Of a stretch of DNA of 64,000 nucleotides, positions 46,390-56,515 are shown piece by piece. The notes below the pieces were generated by a model, which had not been told where the DNA came from, did not search any database, and saw only the letters and a list, made by a program, of their open reading frames with translations. Position 1 is the first letter of the stretch, and each line of letters starts with the position of its first letter. Both the position numbers and the translations under genes were made by a program. This stretch comes from Janthinobacterium sp. 61 (lineage in GTDB: Bacteria; Pseudomonadota; Gammaproteobacteria; Burkholderiales; Burkholderiaceae_D), in the NCBI RefSeq assembly GCF_002846335.1, contig NZ_PJMQ01000001.1:3844001-3908000 (forward strand). Reading direction: 5' to 3'.

Positions 46390-47523
46390 TTATTCAAAAA
46401 AATCCTTGACCTTGTCTTTCCAGGTCTTGCTTTGCGGACTGTGCTTGGCACCGCCCTCGGTCGTCGACTTTTCAAAGTCGCGCAGCAGGTCTTTCTGTTT
46501 CTCCGTCAGCTTCACCGGTGTTTCGATCGCCACGTGGCAGAACAGGTCGCCCGCGTAACCGGAGCGCACGCCCTTGATGCCCTTGCCTTTCAGGCGGAAG
46601 GTTTTACCCGACTGTGTGCCTTCCGGGATCGTGAACGACACTTTGCCGTTCAGGGTGGGCACTTCGATTTCACCGCCCAGGGCCGCCTTGGTGAACGAGA
46701 TCGGCATTTCGCAATGCAGGTCGTCGCCTTCGCGCTGGAACACGGCGTGCGGCTTGATGTGGATTTCCACGTACAGGTCGCCCGACGGACCGCCATTCGT
46801 GCCCGGTTCGCCGTTGCCGGACGAACGGATACGCATGCCGTTGTCGATACCGACTGGAATTTTGACTTCCAGGGTCTTGTTGCGCTTGATGCGACCGGCG
46901 CCGCCGCATGGCGTGCACGGGTCGGTGATGACCTTGCCGCTGCCATGGCATTTCGGGCAGGTTTGCTGGATGCTGAAGAAACCTTGCTGCATGCGCACCT
47001 GGCCGTGACCACCGCAAGTACCGCAGGTGGTCGGCGAGGTGCCCGGCTTGGCGCCGCTGCCGTGGCACGTGTCGCACTTGTCCCAGCTCGGCACGCGGAT
47101 GGTCGTGTCGAAGCCGTGCGCAGCTTGCTCCAGTGTAATTTCCAGGTTGTAGCGCAAGTCGGCGCCACGGTACACCTGTGGACCGGCATTGCGGCTGCGT
47201 CCACCTCCACCGCCAAAGATGTCGCCGAAGATATCGCCGAAGCTGTCGGCAAAGCCGCCAGCATCGCCGCCGAAGCCGCCACCGCCGCCCATGTTCGGGT
47301 CCACGCCAGCGTGACCATAGCGGTCATACGCATCGCGCTTTTCCGGATTGGTCAGCATCTCGTAGGCTTCTTTGACTTCCTTAAACTTTTCTTCCGATTC
47401 CTTGCTATCCGGATTGCGGTCCGGATGGTATTTCATCGCCAGTTTACGGTAAGACTTTTTGATCTCTTCTTCCGAAGCATTTTTTGCGACACCGAGTGTC
47501 TCGTAAAAATCACGCTTTGCCAT
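46390..47523 (-). CDS. dnaJ: Chaperone DnaJ
   Basis: DnaJ delivers unfolded proteins to DnaK and stimulates its ATPase. The 377-residue protein has the J domain (1-70, with HPD in YHPDRN), a Gly/Phe-rich linker (about 77-110), and a zinc domain with four CxxCxGxG motifs ([32 protein letters not shown]), then the C-terminal substrate-binding part. It is the last gene of grpE-dnaK-dnaJ. A hairpin stands between dnaK and dnaJ. Confidence 0.98.
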   Translation of the reverse strand: MAKRDFYETLGVAKNASEEEIKKSYRKLAMKYHPDRNPDSKESEEKFKEVKEAYEMLTNPEKRDAYDRYGHAGVDPNMGGGGGFGGDAGGFADSFGDIFGDIFGGGGGRSRNAGPQVYRGADLRYNLEITLEQAAHGFDTTIRVPSWDKCDTCHGSGAKPGTSPTTCGTCGGHGQVRMQQGFFSIQQTCPKCHGSGKVITDPCTPCGGAGRIKRNKTLEVKIPVGIDNGMRIRSSGNGEPGTNGGPSGDLYVEIHIKPHAVFQREGDDLHCEMPISFTKAALGGEIEVPTLNGKVSFTIPEGTQSGKTFRLKGKGIKGVRSGYAGDLFCHVAIETPVKLTEKQKDLLRDFEKSTTEGGAKHSPQSKTWKDKVKDFFE

Positions 47524-47568
47524 GTTGTCGGCACCTTGCAGTCTATCTACTGATGTAAAAATTACACG

Positions 47569-47608
47569 AAAAAGCCGAGTCGAGTGCTGCACTGGGCAAC
47601 GACTCGGC
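47569..47608 (-). terminator. Hairpin between dnaK and dnaJ
   Basis: GCCGAGTCG and CGACTCGGC form a perfect 9-bp stem (47574-47582 with 47600-47608), followed on the minus strand by TTTTTCG. It lies 76 bases after the dnaK stop and 46 bases before the dnaJ start, so it probably partially terminates and keeps DnaJ below DnaK. Confidence 0.7.
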
Positions 47609-47683
47609 TCGGCCGGTCTTCGCGGCTAATCCCGCGATGTAGCGTTCAGCCCGGCTGCCCCCAGTTCATGGGAGCGCAAGACA

Positions 47684-49627
47684 TTATTTGCTGTCTTTGA
47701 CTTCTTTGAAGTCAGCGTCAACAACGTCGTCTTGCTTGGCGCCTGCGTCCGATGCGCCAGCAGCTTGCTGTGCACCTTCCGCGCCGCCGGCAGCTTGCTG
47801 CGCTTGCATGTCGGCATACATTTTTTCGCCCAGTTTCTGCGATGCGCTCGACAGTGCTTCCACCTTGGCGTCGATCTCAGCCTTGTCGCCCGCCTTGATG
47901 CTTGCTTCCAGGTCGGTGATCGCCGCTTCGATCTTCTCTTTCTCGCCCGCATCCAGCTTGTCGCCGTATTCGGTCAAGGATTTCCGGGTCGAGTGTACCA
48001 GAGCATCGGCCTGGTTGCGCGACTCGGCCAATTCTTTGACCTTCTTGTCTTCTTCCGCGTTCAACTCGGCGTCTTTGACCATCTTCTGGATTTCAGCCTC
48101 GGTCAAGCCGGAATTGGCCTTGATCGTGATCTTGTTTTCCTTGCCGGTGGCCTTGTCTTTCGCGCCGACATGCAAGATGCCGTTGGCGTCGATGTCGAAG
48201 GTCACTTCGATCTGTGGCGTACCACGCGATGCTGGCGGGATACCTTCCAGATTGAATTCGCCCAGGCCCTTGTTGCCGGCGGCGATTTCGCGCTCACCCT
48301 GGAAGACCTTGATGGTCACCGCAGGCTGGTTGTCGTCGGCCGTCGAGAACACCTGGCTGAACTTGGTCGGAATCGTCGTGTTTTTGTGGATCATCTTGGT
48401 CATCACGCCGCCCAGGGTTTCGATACCCAGGGACAGAGGGGTGACGTCCAGCAACAGCAAGTCTTTGCGTTCGCCCGACAGGACCGAACCTTGAATCGCT
48501 GCGCCCACGGCGACGGCTTCGTCCGGGTTCACGTCCTTGCGTGGATCCTTGCCGAAGAATTCCTTCACTTTTTCCTGCACCTTCGGCATACGCGTCATAC
48601 CGCCGACCAGGATGATGTCATCGATGTCCGACACTTTCACGCCAGCATCTTTGATGGCGATGCGGCATGGTTCCATCGTGGCCGTGATCAGCTCTTCCAC
48701 CAGGGATTCCAGCTTGGCGCGGGTCATCTTCAGGTTCAAGTGGACCGGTGCGCCGTTCGCCATGGCGATGTACGGCTCGTTGATCTCAGTTTGTTGCGAC
48801 GACGACAACTCGATCTTCGCGCGCTCGGCCGAAGCCTTGATGCGCTGCAGAGCGATCGGATCTTTTTTCAGGTCGATGCCGTTGATCTTCTTGAACTCGT
48901 CGATGATGTAATCGATGACGCGTTGGTCGAAGTCTTCGCCGCCCAGGAAGGTGTCGCCATTGGTCGACAGCACTTCAAATTGTTTTTCGCCATCAACATC
49001 TGCGATTTCGATGATCGACACGTCGAACGTACCGCCACCCAAGTCATACACGGCGATTTTACGGTCGCCTTTTTCGGTCTTGTCCAGGCCGAACGCCAGC
49101 GCTGCCGCGGTTGGCTCATTGATGATGCGCTTGACGTCCAGACCAGCGATACGGCCGGCATCCTTGGTCGCTTGACGCTGCGAATCGTTGAAGTACGCAG
49201 GCACGGTGATGACGGCTTCGGTGACTTCTTCGCCGAGGTAGTCTTCTGCCGTTTTCTTCATCTTGCGCAGGACTTCAGCCGAAATTTGCGGCGGCGCCAG
49301 TTTTTTGTCGCGTACGCCGATCCATGCATCGCCATTGTCGGCTTTCATGATTTGGTATGGCATCAGCGCGATGTCTTTTTGGACTTCTTTTTCGTCGAAC
49401 TTGCGACCGATCAAACGCTTGACTGCGTACAGCGTGTTTTTCGGATTGGTCACGGCCTGGCGTTTCGCTGGCGCGCCGACGAGAATTTCGCCATCTTCTT
49501 GATAAGCAATAATCGACGGCGTCGTGCGTGCGCCTTCAGCGTTTTCGATTACCTTTGGTTGACCGTTTTCCATGATGGAAACGCAGGAATTCGTGGTTCC
49601 CAGATCGATACCGATAATTCTACCCAT
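47684..49627 (-). CDS. dnaK: Chaperone DnaK (Hsp70)
   Basis: The 647-residue Hsp70 has the N-terminal ATPase domain ([26 protein letters not shown] and [10 protein letters not shown]) and the C-terminal substrate-binding domain with lid. The C-terminal tail VVDADFKEV is close to the EEVKD-type end of proteobacterial DnaK. It has its own sigma32-type promoter at 49667-49694 in addition to the one before grpE. GGAAAAAAT precedes the ATG. Confidence 0.98.
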   Translation of the reverse strand: MGRIIGIDLGTTNSCVSIMENGQPKVIENAEGARTTPSIIAYQEDGEILVGAPAKRQAVTNPKNTLYAVKRLIGRKFDEKEVQKDIALMPYQIMKADNGDAWIGVRDKKLAPPQISAEVLRKMKKTAEDYLGEEVTEAVITVPAYFNDSQRQATKDAGRIAGLDVKRIINEPTAAALAFGLDKTEKGDRKIAVYDLGGGTFDVSIIEIADVDGEKQFEVLSTNGDTFLGGEDFDQRVIDYIIDEFKKINGIDLKKDPIALQRIKASAERAKIELSSSQQTEINEPYIAMANGAPVHLNLKMTRAKLESLVEELITATMEPCRIAIKDAGVKVSDIDDIILVGGMTRMPKVQEKVKEFFGKDPRKDVNPDEAVAVGAAIQGSVLSGERKDLLLLDVTPLSLGIETLGGVMTKMIHKNTTIPTKFSQVFSTADDNQPAVTIKVFQGEREIAAGNKGLGEFNLEGIPPASRGTPQIEVTFDIDANGILHVGAKDKATGKENKITIKANSGLTEAEIQKMVKDAELNAEEDKKVKELAESRNQADALVHSTRKSLTEYGDKLDAGEKEKIEAAITDLEASIKAGDKAEIDAKVEALSSASQKLGEKMYADMQAQQAAGGAEGAQQAAGASDAGAKQDDVVDADFKEVKDSK

Positions 49628-49666
49628 GATTTTTTCCTTTTATTTGCTAGATTTCAGATGGTTCTT

Positions 49667-49694
49667 ATATGTGGCAAAGCGGCATGGTTTCAAG
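49667..49694 (-). promoter_or_regulatory. Sigma32-type heat-shock promoter of dnaK
   Basis: On the minus strand CTTGAAA, a 13-base spacer and CCACATAT fit the sigma32 consensus CTTGAAA-N13-CCCCATNT with one mismatch. It lies 40 bases upstream of the dnaK start. Confidence 0.8.
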
Positions 49695-49717
49695 GCTTGC
49701 TTGATGCCGCCCTCTGA

Positions 49718-50239
49718 TTATTTTGCTTGCGCGGTCGTTACAATGGCTGGACGCAACAGGCGGTCCGCAATCATATAGCCCTTTTGCAGGACTGACACGA
49801 TGGTATTGGCTTCCTGCTCCGCTGGCACCACGGCAACAGCCTGGTGTTTCATCGGATCCAGCTTTTCACCCTGCACTGGCAACACTTCCACCAGGCGGTT
49901 GCGCTCGAACGCGGCGTTCAGTTGCTTCAGGGTCATCTCGACGCCTTCTTTCAGCGATTCGATGGTCGGTGCTTCCACCGTCAGCGCCGTTTCCAGGCTG
50001 TCTTTCACCGGCACCATGGCTTCGGCAAAGCTTTCCACTGCGAATTTGTGCGCTTTAGCAACATCTTCCTGCGCGCGGCGGCGAATGTTTTCGCCATCGG
50101 CCTTGGCGCGCATGAAGGCATCGTGCATCTCTGCGAGACGCGCTTCGGTACTCGCCAGTTGCTCTTCCAAAGTAGGCTCTGCGGGAGCCGCGTCGTCCGC
50201 TTGCGGATTAGGTACAGCTTGGTTTTCCTGATCTTGCAT
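49718..50239 (-). CDS. grpE: Nucleotide exchange factor GrpE
   Basis: GrpE speeds ADP release from DnaK. The 173-residue protein has the acidic N-terminus, a long helical coiled coil (about 25-80, with [19 protein letters not shown]) and the C-terminal beta domain with [25 protein letters not shown] and [24 protein letters not shown] precedes the ATG. It is the first gene of grpE-dnaK-dnaJ, under a sigma32-type promoter. Confidence 0.96.
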   Translation of the reverse strand: MQDQENQAVPNPQADDAAPAEPTLEEQLASTEARLAEMHDAFMRAKADGENIRRRAQEDVAKAHKFAVESFAEAMVPVKDSLETALTVEAPTIESLKEGVEMTLKQLNAAFERNRLVEVLPVQGEKLDPMKHQAVAVVPAEQEANTIVSVLQKGYMIADRLLRPAIVTTAQAK

Positions 50240-50305
50240 CTAGAAAGCTCCTACAATCAATGACTTAAATGAGTTAGTCTAATTATCTTTACAACACTGA
50301 CGGGC

Positions 50306-50333
50306 AGATGGGGCTATATCCTATTGTTTCAAG
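50306..50333 (-). promoter_or_regulatory. Sigma32-type heat-shock promoter of grpE
   Basis: On the minus strand CTTGAAA, a 13-base spacer and CCCCATCT match the sigma32 consensus exactly at all fixed positions. It lies 67 bases upstream of the grpE start. Confidence 0.9.
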
Positions 50334-50586
50334 GGGTATGCATGGCAAAACCAGCGATTACATCGATCCATGTTACAGCTTATTACAAAGCACTTCCCAT
50401 TTCGGGCAGCGATCCGTGCGCGCCCCCCCTTGAGTTTCCAGGCTTCCCACGGCGAAGCGGGCATTCTACCAGCCCCGCCGCAGCCATCGCCACTGGCGGC
50501 GATGCTATCTTGATAGTACTTTTGTCGCGCCAGACATGACAAAGCCGCGCAAGCGCGGCCTCTTATTGTTAAAAAGTTAATATTGT
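50334..50586. other. Gap between grpE promoter and hemH 3' end
   Basis: No credible gene was seen; small frames here have no family features. A GC-rich hairpin GCCGCGC/GCGCGGC at 50544-50559, with a short T-run on the minus strand, may end hemH transcription. No HrcA gene and no CIRCE element were found near the heat-shock genes in this window. Confidence 0.5.
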
Positions 50587-51696
50587 TTAATTCGCCGCGC
50601 CCAGCGCCAGCGCCGCCGTGCGCGCCTGCTCGCCCGCTTTCCTGTCGGCCTCGCGCTGCGGCGCCGTCTTCATCGTCGGCCAGCCTATCATGTGTTGCTC
50701 GGCAATCTCCGCCATGCCCGCAATCCAGGCTGGCGTTTCGTTCAGGCAAGCGATGTAATGAAACTGCTGGCCACCGGCCGTTTCGAAATCATGCTTGGCT
50801 TCCATGGCGATCTCTTCCAGCGTTTCCAGACAATCGCTGGTAAAGCCCGGACAAAGCAGATCGACGCGCTTGATACCCTGTTGTGCCAGCGCCACCAGGG
50901 TGGGGGCCGTGTACGGCTGCAGCCATTCGGCCTTGCCAAAGCGCGACTGGAAGGTCACCACATATTGCTCTTTAGCCAACCCCAACTTTTCCGCCAGCAG
51001 GCGCGCCGTTTTCAGGCATTGGCAATGGTAAGGGTCGCCCAGCAGCAGGGTGCGCTTGGGCACGCCGTGAAAACTCATCACCAGTTTTTCCGGACGGCCA
51101 TGCGCTTCCCAGTGGTTCAGCACGGAATCGCGCAAGGCGTCGATATACGTGTCGTGCTCGTGATACTGCTTAATAAAGCGCAATTCCGGCACATTGCGCA
51201 CCGTGGCGTAATGGGCAAACACGGCGTCGTAGATGGAACCCGTCGTCGTGCCCGAGTATTGCGGATACGCAGGCAGGATGGCGATGCGCTCGCAGCCTTC
51301 GCTTTTCAACTTGGCCAGCACCTCGGGCAAGGAAGGCGAACCGTAGCGCATGGCCATGGCCACCGTGACGCCGTCATGGCCACGCTCGGCCAGGGCGCCG
51401 GCCAGCAATTTCGCCTGTTTCTGCGTATGCACTTTCAAGGGCGAGCCCTCGCGCGTCCAGATCGACGCGTATTTCTTGGCCGACTGGCCAGAGCGGAACG
51501 GCAAAATGATCAGGTTCAAAATGAACCACCAGACCAGGCGGGGAATCTCCACCACGCGCGGGTCTGACAAAAATTGCTTCAGGTAGCGCCGAACGGCCGA
51601 CGAGGTCGGCGCATCGGGCGTGCCCAGGTTGACCAGCACCACGGCGCTGCGGTCGATACTGCCATGCGTGTACGGCGGTTCTGTTTGAAATGACAT
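50587..51696 (-). CDS. hemH: Ferrochelatase
   Basis: HemH inserts Fe2+ into protoporphyrin IX, the last step of heme synthesis. The 369-residue protein has VLVNLGTPDAP at the start, PAYPQYSGTTTGS, the catalytic His in MSFHGVPKR and LCPGFTSDCLETLEE. The start at 51696 has CGAAGAG upstream. The last 20 residues are Ala-rich. It is between recN and grpE, on the same strand as both. Confidence 0.97.
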   Translation of the reverse strand: MSFQTEPPYTHGSIDRSAVVLVNLGTPDAPTSSAVRRYLKQFLSDPRVVEIPRLVWWFILNLIILPFRSGQSAKKYASIWTREGSPLKVHTQKQAKLLAGALAERGHDGVTVAMAMRYGSPSLPEVLAKLKSEGCERIAILPAYPQYSGTTTGSIYDAVFAHYATVRNVPELRFIKQYHEHDTYIDALRDSVLNHWEAHGRPEKLVMSFHGVPKRTLLLGDPYHCQCLKTARLLAEKLGLAKEQYVVTFQSRFGKAEWLQPYTAPTLVALAQQGIKRVDLLCPGFTSDCLETLEEIAMEAKHDFETAGGQQFHYIACLNETPAWIAGMAEIAEQHMIGWPTMKTAPQREADRKAGEQARTAALALGAAN

Positions 51697-51733
51697 GAAA
51701 GCTCTTCGAAGGCGTTGGATGGATTAGCCAGTT

Positions 51734-51762
51734 ATTATAGTTGCATTAACTGCTGGGGTCAG
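51734..51762 (-). promoter_or_regulatory. Candidate sigma70 promoter of hemH
   Basis: On the minus strand TATAAT (51734-51739) is a perfect -10 hexamer. A CTGACC -35-like hexamer at 51757-51762, 17 bases away, lies in the end of the GGGGTCAG repeat. It stands 38 bases upstream of the hemH start. Confidence 0.5.
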
Positions 51763-51839
51763 ACCCTCATTGCCGCTAACGTCAAGCTCAGCGCTAACGC
51801 ATCCGGGGGTCTGACCCCGGATTGACGGTCTGCCCCCAG
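51753..51839. repeat. GGGGTCAG inverted-repeat element, copy 2
   Basis: CTGGGGTCAGACCC and GGGGGTCTGACCCCGG are inverted terminal repeats, as in the element at 28527-28597; the centre differs (CTAACGTCAAGCTCAGCGCTAA-like, not shared). A partial third copy of the right end, GGTCTGCCCCCAG, follows at 51827-51839. It occupies the gap between recN and hemH. Confidence 0.75.
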
Positions 51840-51846
51840 CCATGAA

Positions 51847-53514
51847 TCAAATTGCCAGCAATTCACGGGCATGCTTGCGCGTGGTGGCCGTGATTTCCAG
51901 GCCGCCCAGCATGCGCGCCACTTCTTCCACGCGGGCCTTGGCATCGAGCATGTCGATGCGCGAAGCTGTCTTGCCATTGTCCAGGGTGCTTTTTGCCACC
52001 TGAAAATGCTGGTTCGCCTGGCTGGCCACTTGCGGCAAGTGGGTCACGCACAGCACCTGGCGTCCCTGCCCCAGGCGTTTCAGCAGCCGGCCCACCACTT
52101 CGGCGACGGCGCCGCCGATGCCGCTGTCGACCTCGTCGAAGATCAGGGTCGGCGTGGTGGTGGCGTGCGAGGTGATGACGGAAATGGCCAGCGCGATGCG
52201 CGCCAGTTCGCCGCCGGACGCCACTTTCGCCAGCGAGCGGGGTGCCGTGCCCGCATGGCCGGCGACGAGGAATTCCACCTGCTCCAGGCCGTGGGCGGCC
52301 GGTTCGCATGGATTGAGGGCGATCTCGAAGCTGCCGCCCGTCATGCTCAATTCCTGCATGGCGCGCGTGACGGCTTGCCCCAGCTCCAGCGCGGCGGCGC
52401 GGCGCGTGTCGGACAGGCGGCCTGCCACGTCGCGGTACTCGGCTTCGATCTTCGCTTCCTGGCGCAGCAAGCCCTCGATATCGGAAGCGTCGGCCAGGTG
52501 CTGCAGCTTTTCCGACAGCTTGGCGTGCTCCTCAGGCAATTCTTCGGGCGTGACGCGGAATTTGCGGGCAGTGCTGTGCATGGCTTCCATGCGCGCATCG
52601 AGCTGATGCAGGCGCTCAGGGTCCAGTTCGACCCGGTCCAGGTAATTGTTCAGCGCGTATACGGATTCCTGCAGCTGGATGCGCGACGATTCGATCAGGT
52701 CGACGATGGGCTGCAATTCCGCATCCACGGACACCAGCTTGCCCAGCTTCTGGTTCAAGGCCGACAGTTGCGACACGATAGGGTGGTCTTCCGACTCGGA
52801 AATGAGGGATAGGGCTTCCTGCGCCCCTTCCAGCAGGCTGGCCGCGTGCGACAGGCGGCTGTGCTCGTTCGTGATCTCCGTCCACTCGCCGGGCTTGGCC
52901 GCCAGTTTTTCCAGTTCGCCCACTTGCCATTCCAGGCGTTCGCGCTCGTACAGCACGTTGGCGGCATTCGTTTCGAATTCTTCGCGCTGGCGCACGAGGG
53001 CGCGCCAGCGCTTGTGCAGCGCCGCCACTTGCCGCGCATCCTGCTCCGCGCCCGCTTCGCGCGCCGTCGCCTGGCCGTCGAGCAAGGCGCGCTGCGCTTC
53101 GCTTTTCAACAGCGACTGGTGCGCGTGCTGGCCGTGGATATCGACCAGCATGTCCCCCAATTCGCGCAACTGCGCGGCCGTGGCGGGGATACCGTTGATA
53201 TACGCCTTCGAGCGGCCCGCATTGTCGATCACGCGGCGCAGCAGCGCGCCGCCATCGTCGTTGGCAAATTCATGCGCCACCAGCCAGGCCTGCGCCACCT
53301 CGCTGACGGAGAAATCGGCCGTGATGTCGGCCTTGGCCGCGCCTTCGCGCACCACGCTGGCGTCGCCGCGCCCGCCCAGCGCCAGGGTCAGCGCATCGAT
53401 GAGGATGGACTTGCCGGCGCCCGTCTCACCCGTCAGCACGCTGAAGCCGGCGGAAAATTCCAGTTCAATGGTATCGACAATGACAAAATCGCGAATGGAC
53501 AGTGTATGGAGCAT
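51847..53514 (-). CDS. recN: DNA repair protein RecN
   Basis: RecN is an SMC-like ATPase that tethers DNA for double-strand break repair. The 555-residue protein has Walker A GETGAGKS (29-36), a long coiled coil (about 150-370), and the C-terminal signature VASGGELARIALA with Walker B in LIFDEVDSGIGG. The start MLHTLSIRDF at 53514 is the family N-terminus; the in-frame ATG eight codons earlier is less likely. It lies 49 bases after nadK and is probably induced from the LexA box upstream of nadK. Confidence 0.96.
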   Translation of the reverse strand: MLHTLSIRDFVIVDTIELEFSAGFSVLTGETGAGKSILIDALTLALGGRGDASVVREGAAKADITADFSVSEVAQAWLVAHEFANDDGGALLRRVIDNAGRSKAYINGIPATAAQLRELGDMLVDIHGQHAHQSLLKSEAQRALLDGQATAREAGAEQDARQVAALHKRWRALVRQREEFETNAANVLYERERLEWQVGELEKLAAKPGEWTEITNEHSRLSHAASLLEGAQEALSLISESEDHPIVSQLSALNQKLGKLVSVDAELQPIVDLIESSRIQLQESVYALNNYLDRVELDPERLHQLDARMEAMHSTARKFRVTPEELPEEHAKLSEKLQHLADASDIEGLLRQEAKIEAEYRDVAGRLSDTRRAAALELGQAVTRAMQELSMTGGSFEIALNPCEPAAHGLEQVEFLVAGHAGTAPRSLAKVASGGELARIALAISVITSHATTTPTLIFDEVDSGIGGAVAEVVGRLLKRLGQGRQVLCVTHLPQVASQANQHFQVAKSTLDNGKTASRIDMLDAKARVEEVARMLGGLEITATTRKHARELLAI

Positions 53515-53563
53515 GGCTTCTGTGGTTAGGCGGCGCACCGCGGGTTAGCGTGGAGAAAACTTG

Positions 53564-54535
53564 TTAGCTGAGCTTGCCCTCGCCCGACGGGTACTCATTC
53601 CAGTGCAATTTTTCACGCAGGGTGTTGTAGTAACTCCACCCTTCCGGATGCAGGAAGGTAATCGTGTGCGGCGAACGGCGGATGAGGATGCGGTCTTGCT
53701 GGACCAGGCTGGCAAAGGTCTGCATGTCGAAATTGACGCTGATATCGCGCCCGCGCACGATTTCCACCACGATCTGGCTGGAGTCGGGCAGGACGATGGG
53801 GCGGTTTGACAGCGCATGCGGGGCAATCGGCACGAGCACGATGCCACCCAGGGTCGGGTGCAGCAAGGGGCCGCCGGCCGACAGCGCATATGCGGTCGAG
53901 CCCGTGGGCGTGGCGATGATCAGCCCGTCAGAACGCTGGTTGTACATGAAGTGGCCATCGACCTCGACGCGCAATTCCGCCATGCCGGCACCGCCGCCCC
54001 GCGAGACGACGACATCGTTGACGGCCATGCCCACGTGAATCGACTCGCCATCGCGCAGCACGCTGCCTTCGAGCAAGGTGCGGCGTTCGGCCTTGAAGCG
54101 GCCGCCGAGAATTTGCGCCAATACAGGCAGCATGCGCTCGAGCGGGATATCCGTCATGAAACCCAATCGCCCTTGATTGATACCGATCAAGGGGACGTCG
54201 AATGGCGCCAACTGGCGCGCAATGCCCAGCATGGTGCCGTCGCCACCCATGACGATGGCGCAATCGGCGGCGGCGCCGATCTCAGCCGGCGACATGGCGC
54301 GCACGCCGGGAAACGCCAGGTTCAGATGCGCGGCCGTCTCCGCCTCAAAGACCACCGTGTGGCCCAGCACCTGCAGGAAATCCACGATGCTTTTAACGGG
54401 CTCGGCAATGCCATCCGTATTCTGGCGCACGACCAGAGCGATGGTCTTGGCGCCCAGGTTGAAGTGCTCGCCAGGGGCTGGCAAGGTTGCGGCTGGCTGT
54501 TCGGCGCGCTGTTCGGCGTGTGTATCGACGGGCAT
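53564..54535 (-). CDS. nadK: NAD kinase
   Basis: NadK makes NADP+ from NAD+ with ATP. The 323-residue protein has the catalytic GGDGTM motif (97-102), [11 protein letters not shown] and the diacylglycerol-kinase-like NE/D...TGSTAY region ([21 protein letters not shown]). The start at 54535 was chosen; the frame continues to 55105 but would cross the LexA box and an opposite gene. The first 28 residues are a non-conserved extension. Its promoter carries a LexA box, so NAD kinase and RecN are in one SOS operon. Confidence 0.94.
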   Translation of the reverse strand: MPVDTHAEQRAEQPAATLPAPGEHFNLGAKTIALVVRQNTDGIAEPVKSIVDFLQVLGHTVVFEAETAAHLNLAFPGVRAMSPAEIGAAADCAIVMGGDGTMLGIARQLAPFDVPLIGINQGRLGFMTDIPLERMLPVLAQILGGRFKAERRTLLEGSVLRDGESIHVGMAVNDVVVSRGGGAGMAELRVEVDGHFMYNQRSDGLIIATPTGSTAYALSAGGPLLHPTLGGIVLVPIAPHALSNRPIVLPDSSQIVVEIVRGRDISVNFDMQTFASLVQQDRILIRRSPHTITFLHPEGWSYYNTLREKLHWNEYPSGEGKLS

Positions 54536-54606
54536 AAGAGTCTCGGATGTAAATTCAGTGGCAAGCCGCCCCAGGCTGTCGCGTCGCACGCTGCCATCGC
54601 ATGATA

Positions 54607-54622
54607 CTGTATATATGAACAG
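54607..54622 (-). promoter_or_regulatory. LexA (SOS) box of nadK-recN
   Basis: CTGTATATATGAACAG fits CTG-N10-CAG. It lies 72 bases upstream of the nadK start and about 175 bases from the opposite-strand small gene at 54798. Confidence 0.88.
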
Positions 54623-54797
54623 TATAGTGCGGCTGCCGTGTGCCTGCAAGGGGCGTTCTTGGTGTTGCACGCAGTGTAGCGCAGAAAAAGAATCGTCCAT
54701 GCGTGCGCCAGCGCTCCCAGCATGGACAAATCCGCTTGCAGGCGGCCTGAAGCGGCAGGACACTGGGTTCACGTCATCTTTACTGTCAGGAGGCCAT

Positions 54798-55064
54798 ATG
54801 CATACCCCACCAAGTGAACGCAAGATCAATACCGATGAAAAGGTCAAAAATGACGGTGTCGACCGTCTGCCGCACGAGCGCGATGAATCGCCCGATGCGC
54901 AAAACGTGCGCCCGCGCAAAATCATGCAACAGGCGGCCAGCGACCTGGAGCGCGGCCTGGTCGATACGGACCGGCACGCCCAACCCGGTGTGGAAAAGGT
55001 CAAGCCCGCCGCGCCGCAGCAAGCCCGCCCCGACGCGCAACTGGAACCAAAGAAGGCGCGCTGA
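54798..55064 (+). CDS. Small hydrophilic protein of unknown function
   Basis: The 88-residue protein is strongly charged, without membrane segment, signal peptide or cysteine. It has many Asp, Lys, Arg, Pro and Gln residues and looks disordered ([16 protein letters not shown] in the first half, Ala/Pro/Lys-rich C-terminus). An excellent AGGAGG ribosome site stands six bases before the ATG. I recognise no family. It is divergent from nadK-recN, with the LexA box in the shared region, and 39 bases upstream of the sorbosone-dehydrogenase-like gene. Confidence 0.7.
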   Translation: MHTPPSERKINTDEKVKNDGVDRLPHERDESPDAQNVRPRKIMQQAASDLERGLVDTDRHAQPGVEKVKPAAPQQARPDAQLEPKKAR

Positions 55065-55103
55065 ATCGTATCCTCATGCACTGCTATTGTTCCGGAGTAC
55101 GCC

Positions 55104-56414
55104 ATGCACCGCTATGTCTGTCCCTTCTTGCTGGCCGCTGCCTGCGGCACCACGCTCGCCCACGCCCAGGCGCCCGCCATGCCCGTGGGCTTCGGCCCGC
55201 AGCCCGCCCTGCCCGCACCGGACAGGCAATTCATTCCCACCGTCAACGTAGCACCCGTGCAGCGCTGGACGGCCGCGCAGCGCCCCGTGGTCGCGCCCGG
55301 CCTGGCCATCCAGGCGTATGCGCGCGACCTCGACCATCCGCGCTGGCTGTACGTGCTGCCGAATGGCGACGTGCTCGTGGCGGAAACGAATGCCCCGCCG
55401 AAACCGGACGACAGCAAGGGCATCAAGGGTGCCATCATGCAGATGCAAATGAAAAAGGCGGGTGCCGCCACGCCCAGCGCCAACCGCATCACCCTTCTAC
55501 GCGGCCTTGACGCGAATGGCGTGGCGCAATCGCGCAGCGTGTTCCTGCAAGGCCTGAACTCGCCATTCGGCATGGCCCTGGTGGGCAAGGAGCTGTACAT
55601 CGCCAACTCGGACGCACTGATGCGCTTCCCGTACGAAACAGGACAGACCGCCATCACGGCGCAGGGCGTGAAGGTGATGGATTTGCCGGGCGGGTCCATC
55701 AATCACCACTGGACCAAGAACGTCGTCGCCAGCGCCGACGGCAAATTTCTCTATGTTTCCGTCGGGTCCAACAGCAATGTGGGCGAGAACGGCATGGGGG
55801 CCGAAGATGGCCGCGCCGCCATTTGGCAATTCACGCGCGCGACGGGCAAGGCACGCGTGTATGCCACCGGCTTGCGCAATCCGAATGGCATGGCCTGGCA
55901 GCCCAAAACGGGCGCCCTGTGGACAGCCGTCAATGAGCGCGACGAGCTGGGCAACGACCTGGTGCCGGACTATATGACCTCGGTCAAGGAAGGCGCCTTC
56001 TATGGCTGGCCCTACAGTTACTTCGGCCAGCACGTCGATGCACGGGTCAAGCCGCCGCGCCCCGAACTGGTAGCCACCGCCATCGCGCCCGACTATGCGC
56101 TGGGTGCGCACACGGCCTCGCTGGGACTGGCATTCTATGACGGCACCTTGCTACCCGAACGCTACCGGGGCGGTGCCTTCATCGGCCAGCACGGCTCATG
56201 GAACCGCAAGCCCTTCAGCGGCTACAAAGTCATCCATGTGCCCTTCGCCAATGGCGTGCCCAGCGGCCCGCCACAGGATGTCGTCAGCGGCTTCCTGGAC
56301 GAGAACGGCAAGGCGCAGGGGCGCCCCGTCGGCGTGGCTGTTGACAAGGCGGGCGCACTGCTGGTCGCGGACGACGTGGGCAATGTCATCTGGCGCGTGA
56401 CACCTGCGCCTTGA
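55104..56414 (+). CDS. Secreted sorbosone/glucose dehydrogenase-like protein (PQQ-type beta-propeller)
   Basis: The 436-residue protein has a signal peptide (about 1-22, ending AHA-Q) and the glucose/sorbosone dehydrogenase beta-propeller. Features are [28 protein letters not shown], the [29 protein letters not shown] blade and [11 protein letters not shown] plus [15 protein letters not shown]. These proteins oxidise sugars or aldoses with PQQ in the periplasm; the substrate is not known. No PQQ synthesis genes lie in the window. It is followed by osmC. Confidence 0.88.
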   Translation: MHRYVCPFLLAAACGTTLAHAQAPAMPVGFGPQPALPAPDRQFIPTVNVAPVQRWTAAQRPVVAPGLAIQAYARDLDHPRWLYVLPNGDVLVAETNAPPKPDDSKGIKGAIMQMQMKKAGAATPSANRITLLRGLDANGVAQSRSVFLQGLNSPFGMALVGKELYIANSDALMRFPYETGQTAITAQGVKVMDLPGGSINHHWTKNVVASADGKFLYVSVGSNSNVGENGMGAEDGRAAIWQFTRATGKARVYATGLRNPNGMAWQPKTGALWTAVNERDELGNDLVPDYMTSVKEGAFYGWPYSYFGQHVDARVKPPRPELVATAIAPDYALGAHTASLGLAFYDGTLLPERYRGGAFIGQHGSWNRKPFSGYKVIHVPFANGVPSGPPQDVVSGFLDENGKAQGRPVGVAVDKAGALLVADDVGNVIWRVTPAP

Positions 56415-56515
56415 GTGCATGGACGCCGCGCATGCGCCCCCTGTGTGACGCAACGAACGGAAGCGCCAGGGTGGGGCGCGCATGATGGATGTTCGAACCA
56501 CGCAAGGAGTACATC

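Noticed and set aside
47732..49717. 661-codon plus-strand frame opposite dnaK
   Set aside because: Antisense shadow of dnaK, with biased composition and no motif.
50321..50749. 142-codon minus-strand frame upstream of grpE (possible HrcA)
   Set aside because: No HrcA features; it overlaps the sigma32 promoter and the end of hemH.
54536..55105. Upstream extension of the nadK frame
   Set aside because: It would cross the LexA box and promoter and run opposite the small gene at 54798; the conserved NAD kinase part begins after 54535.
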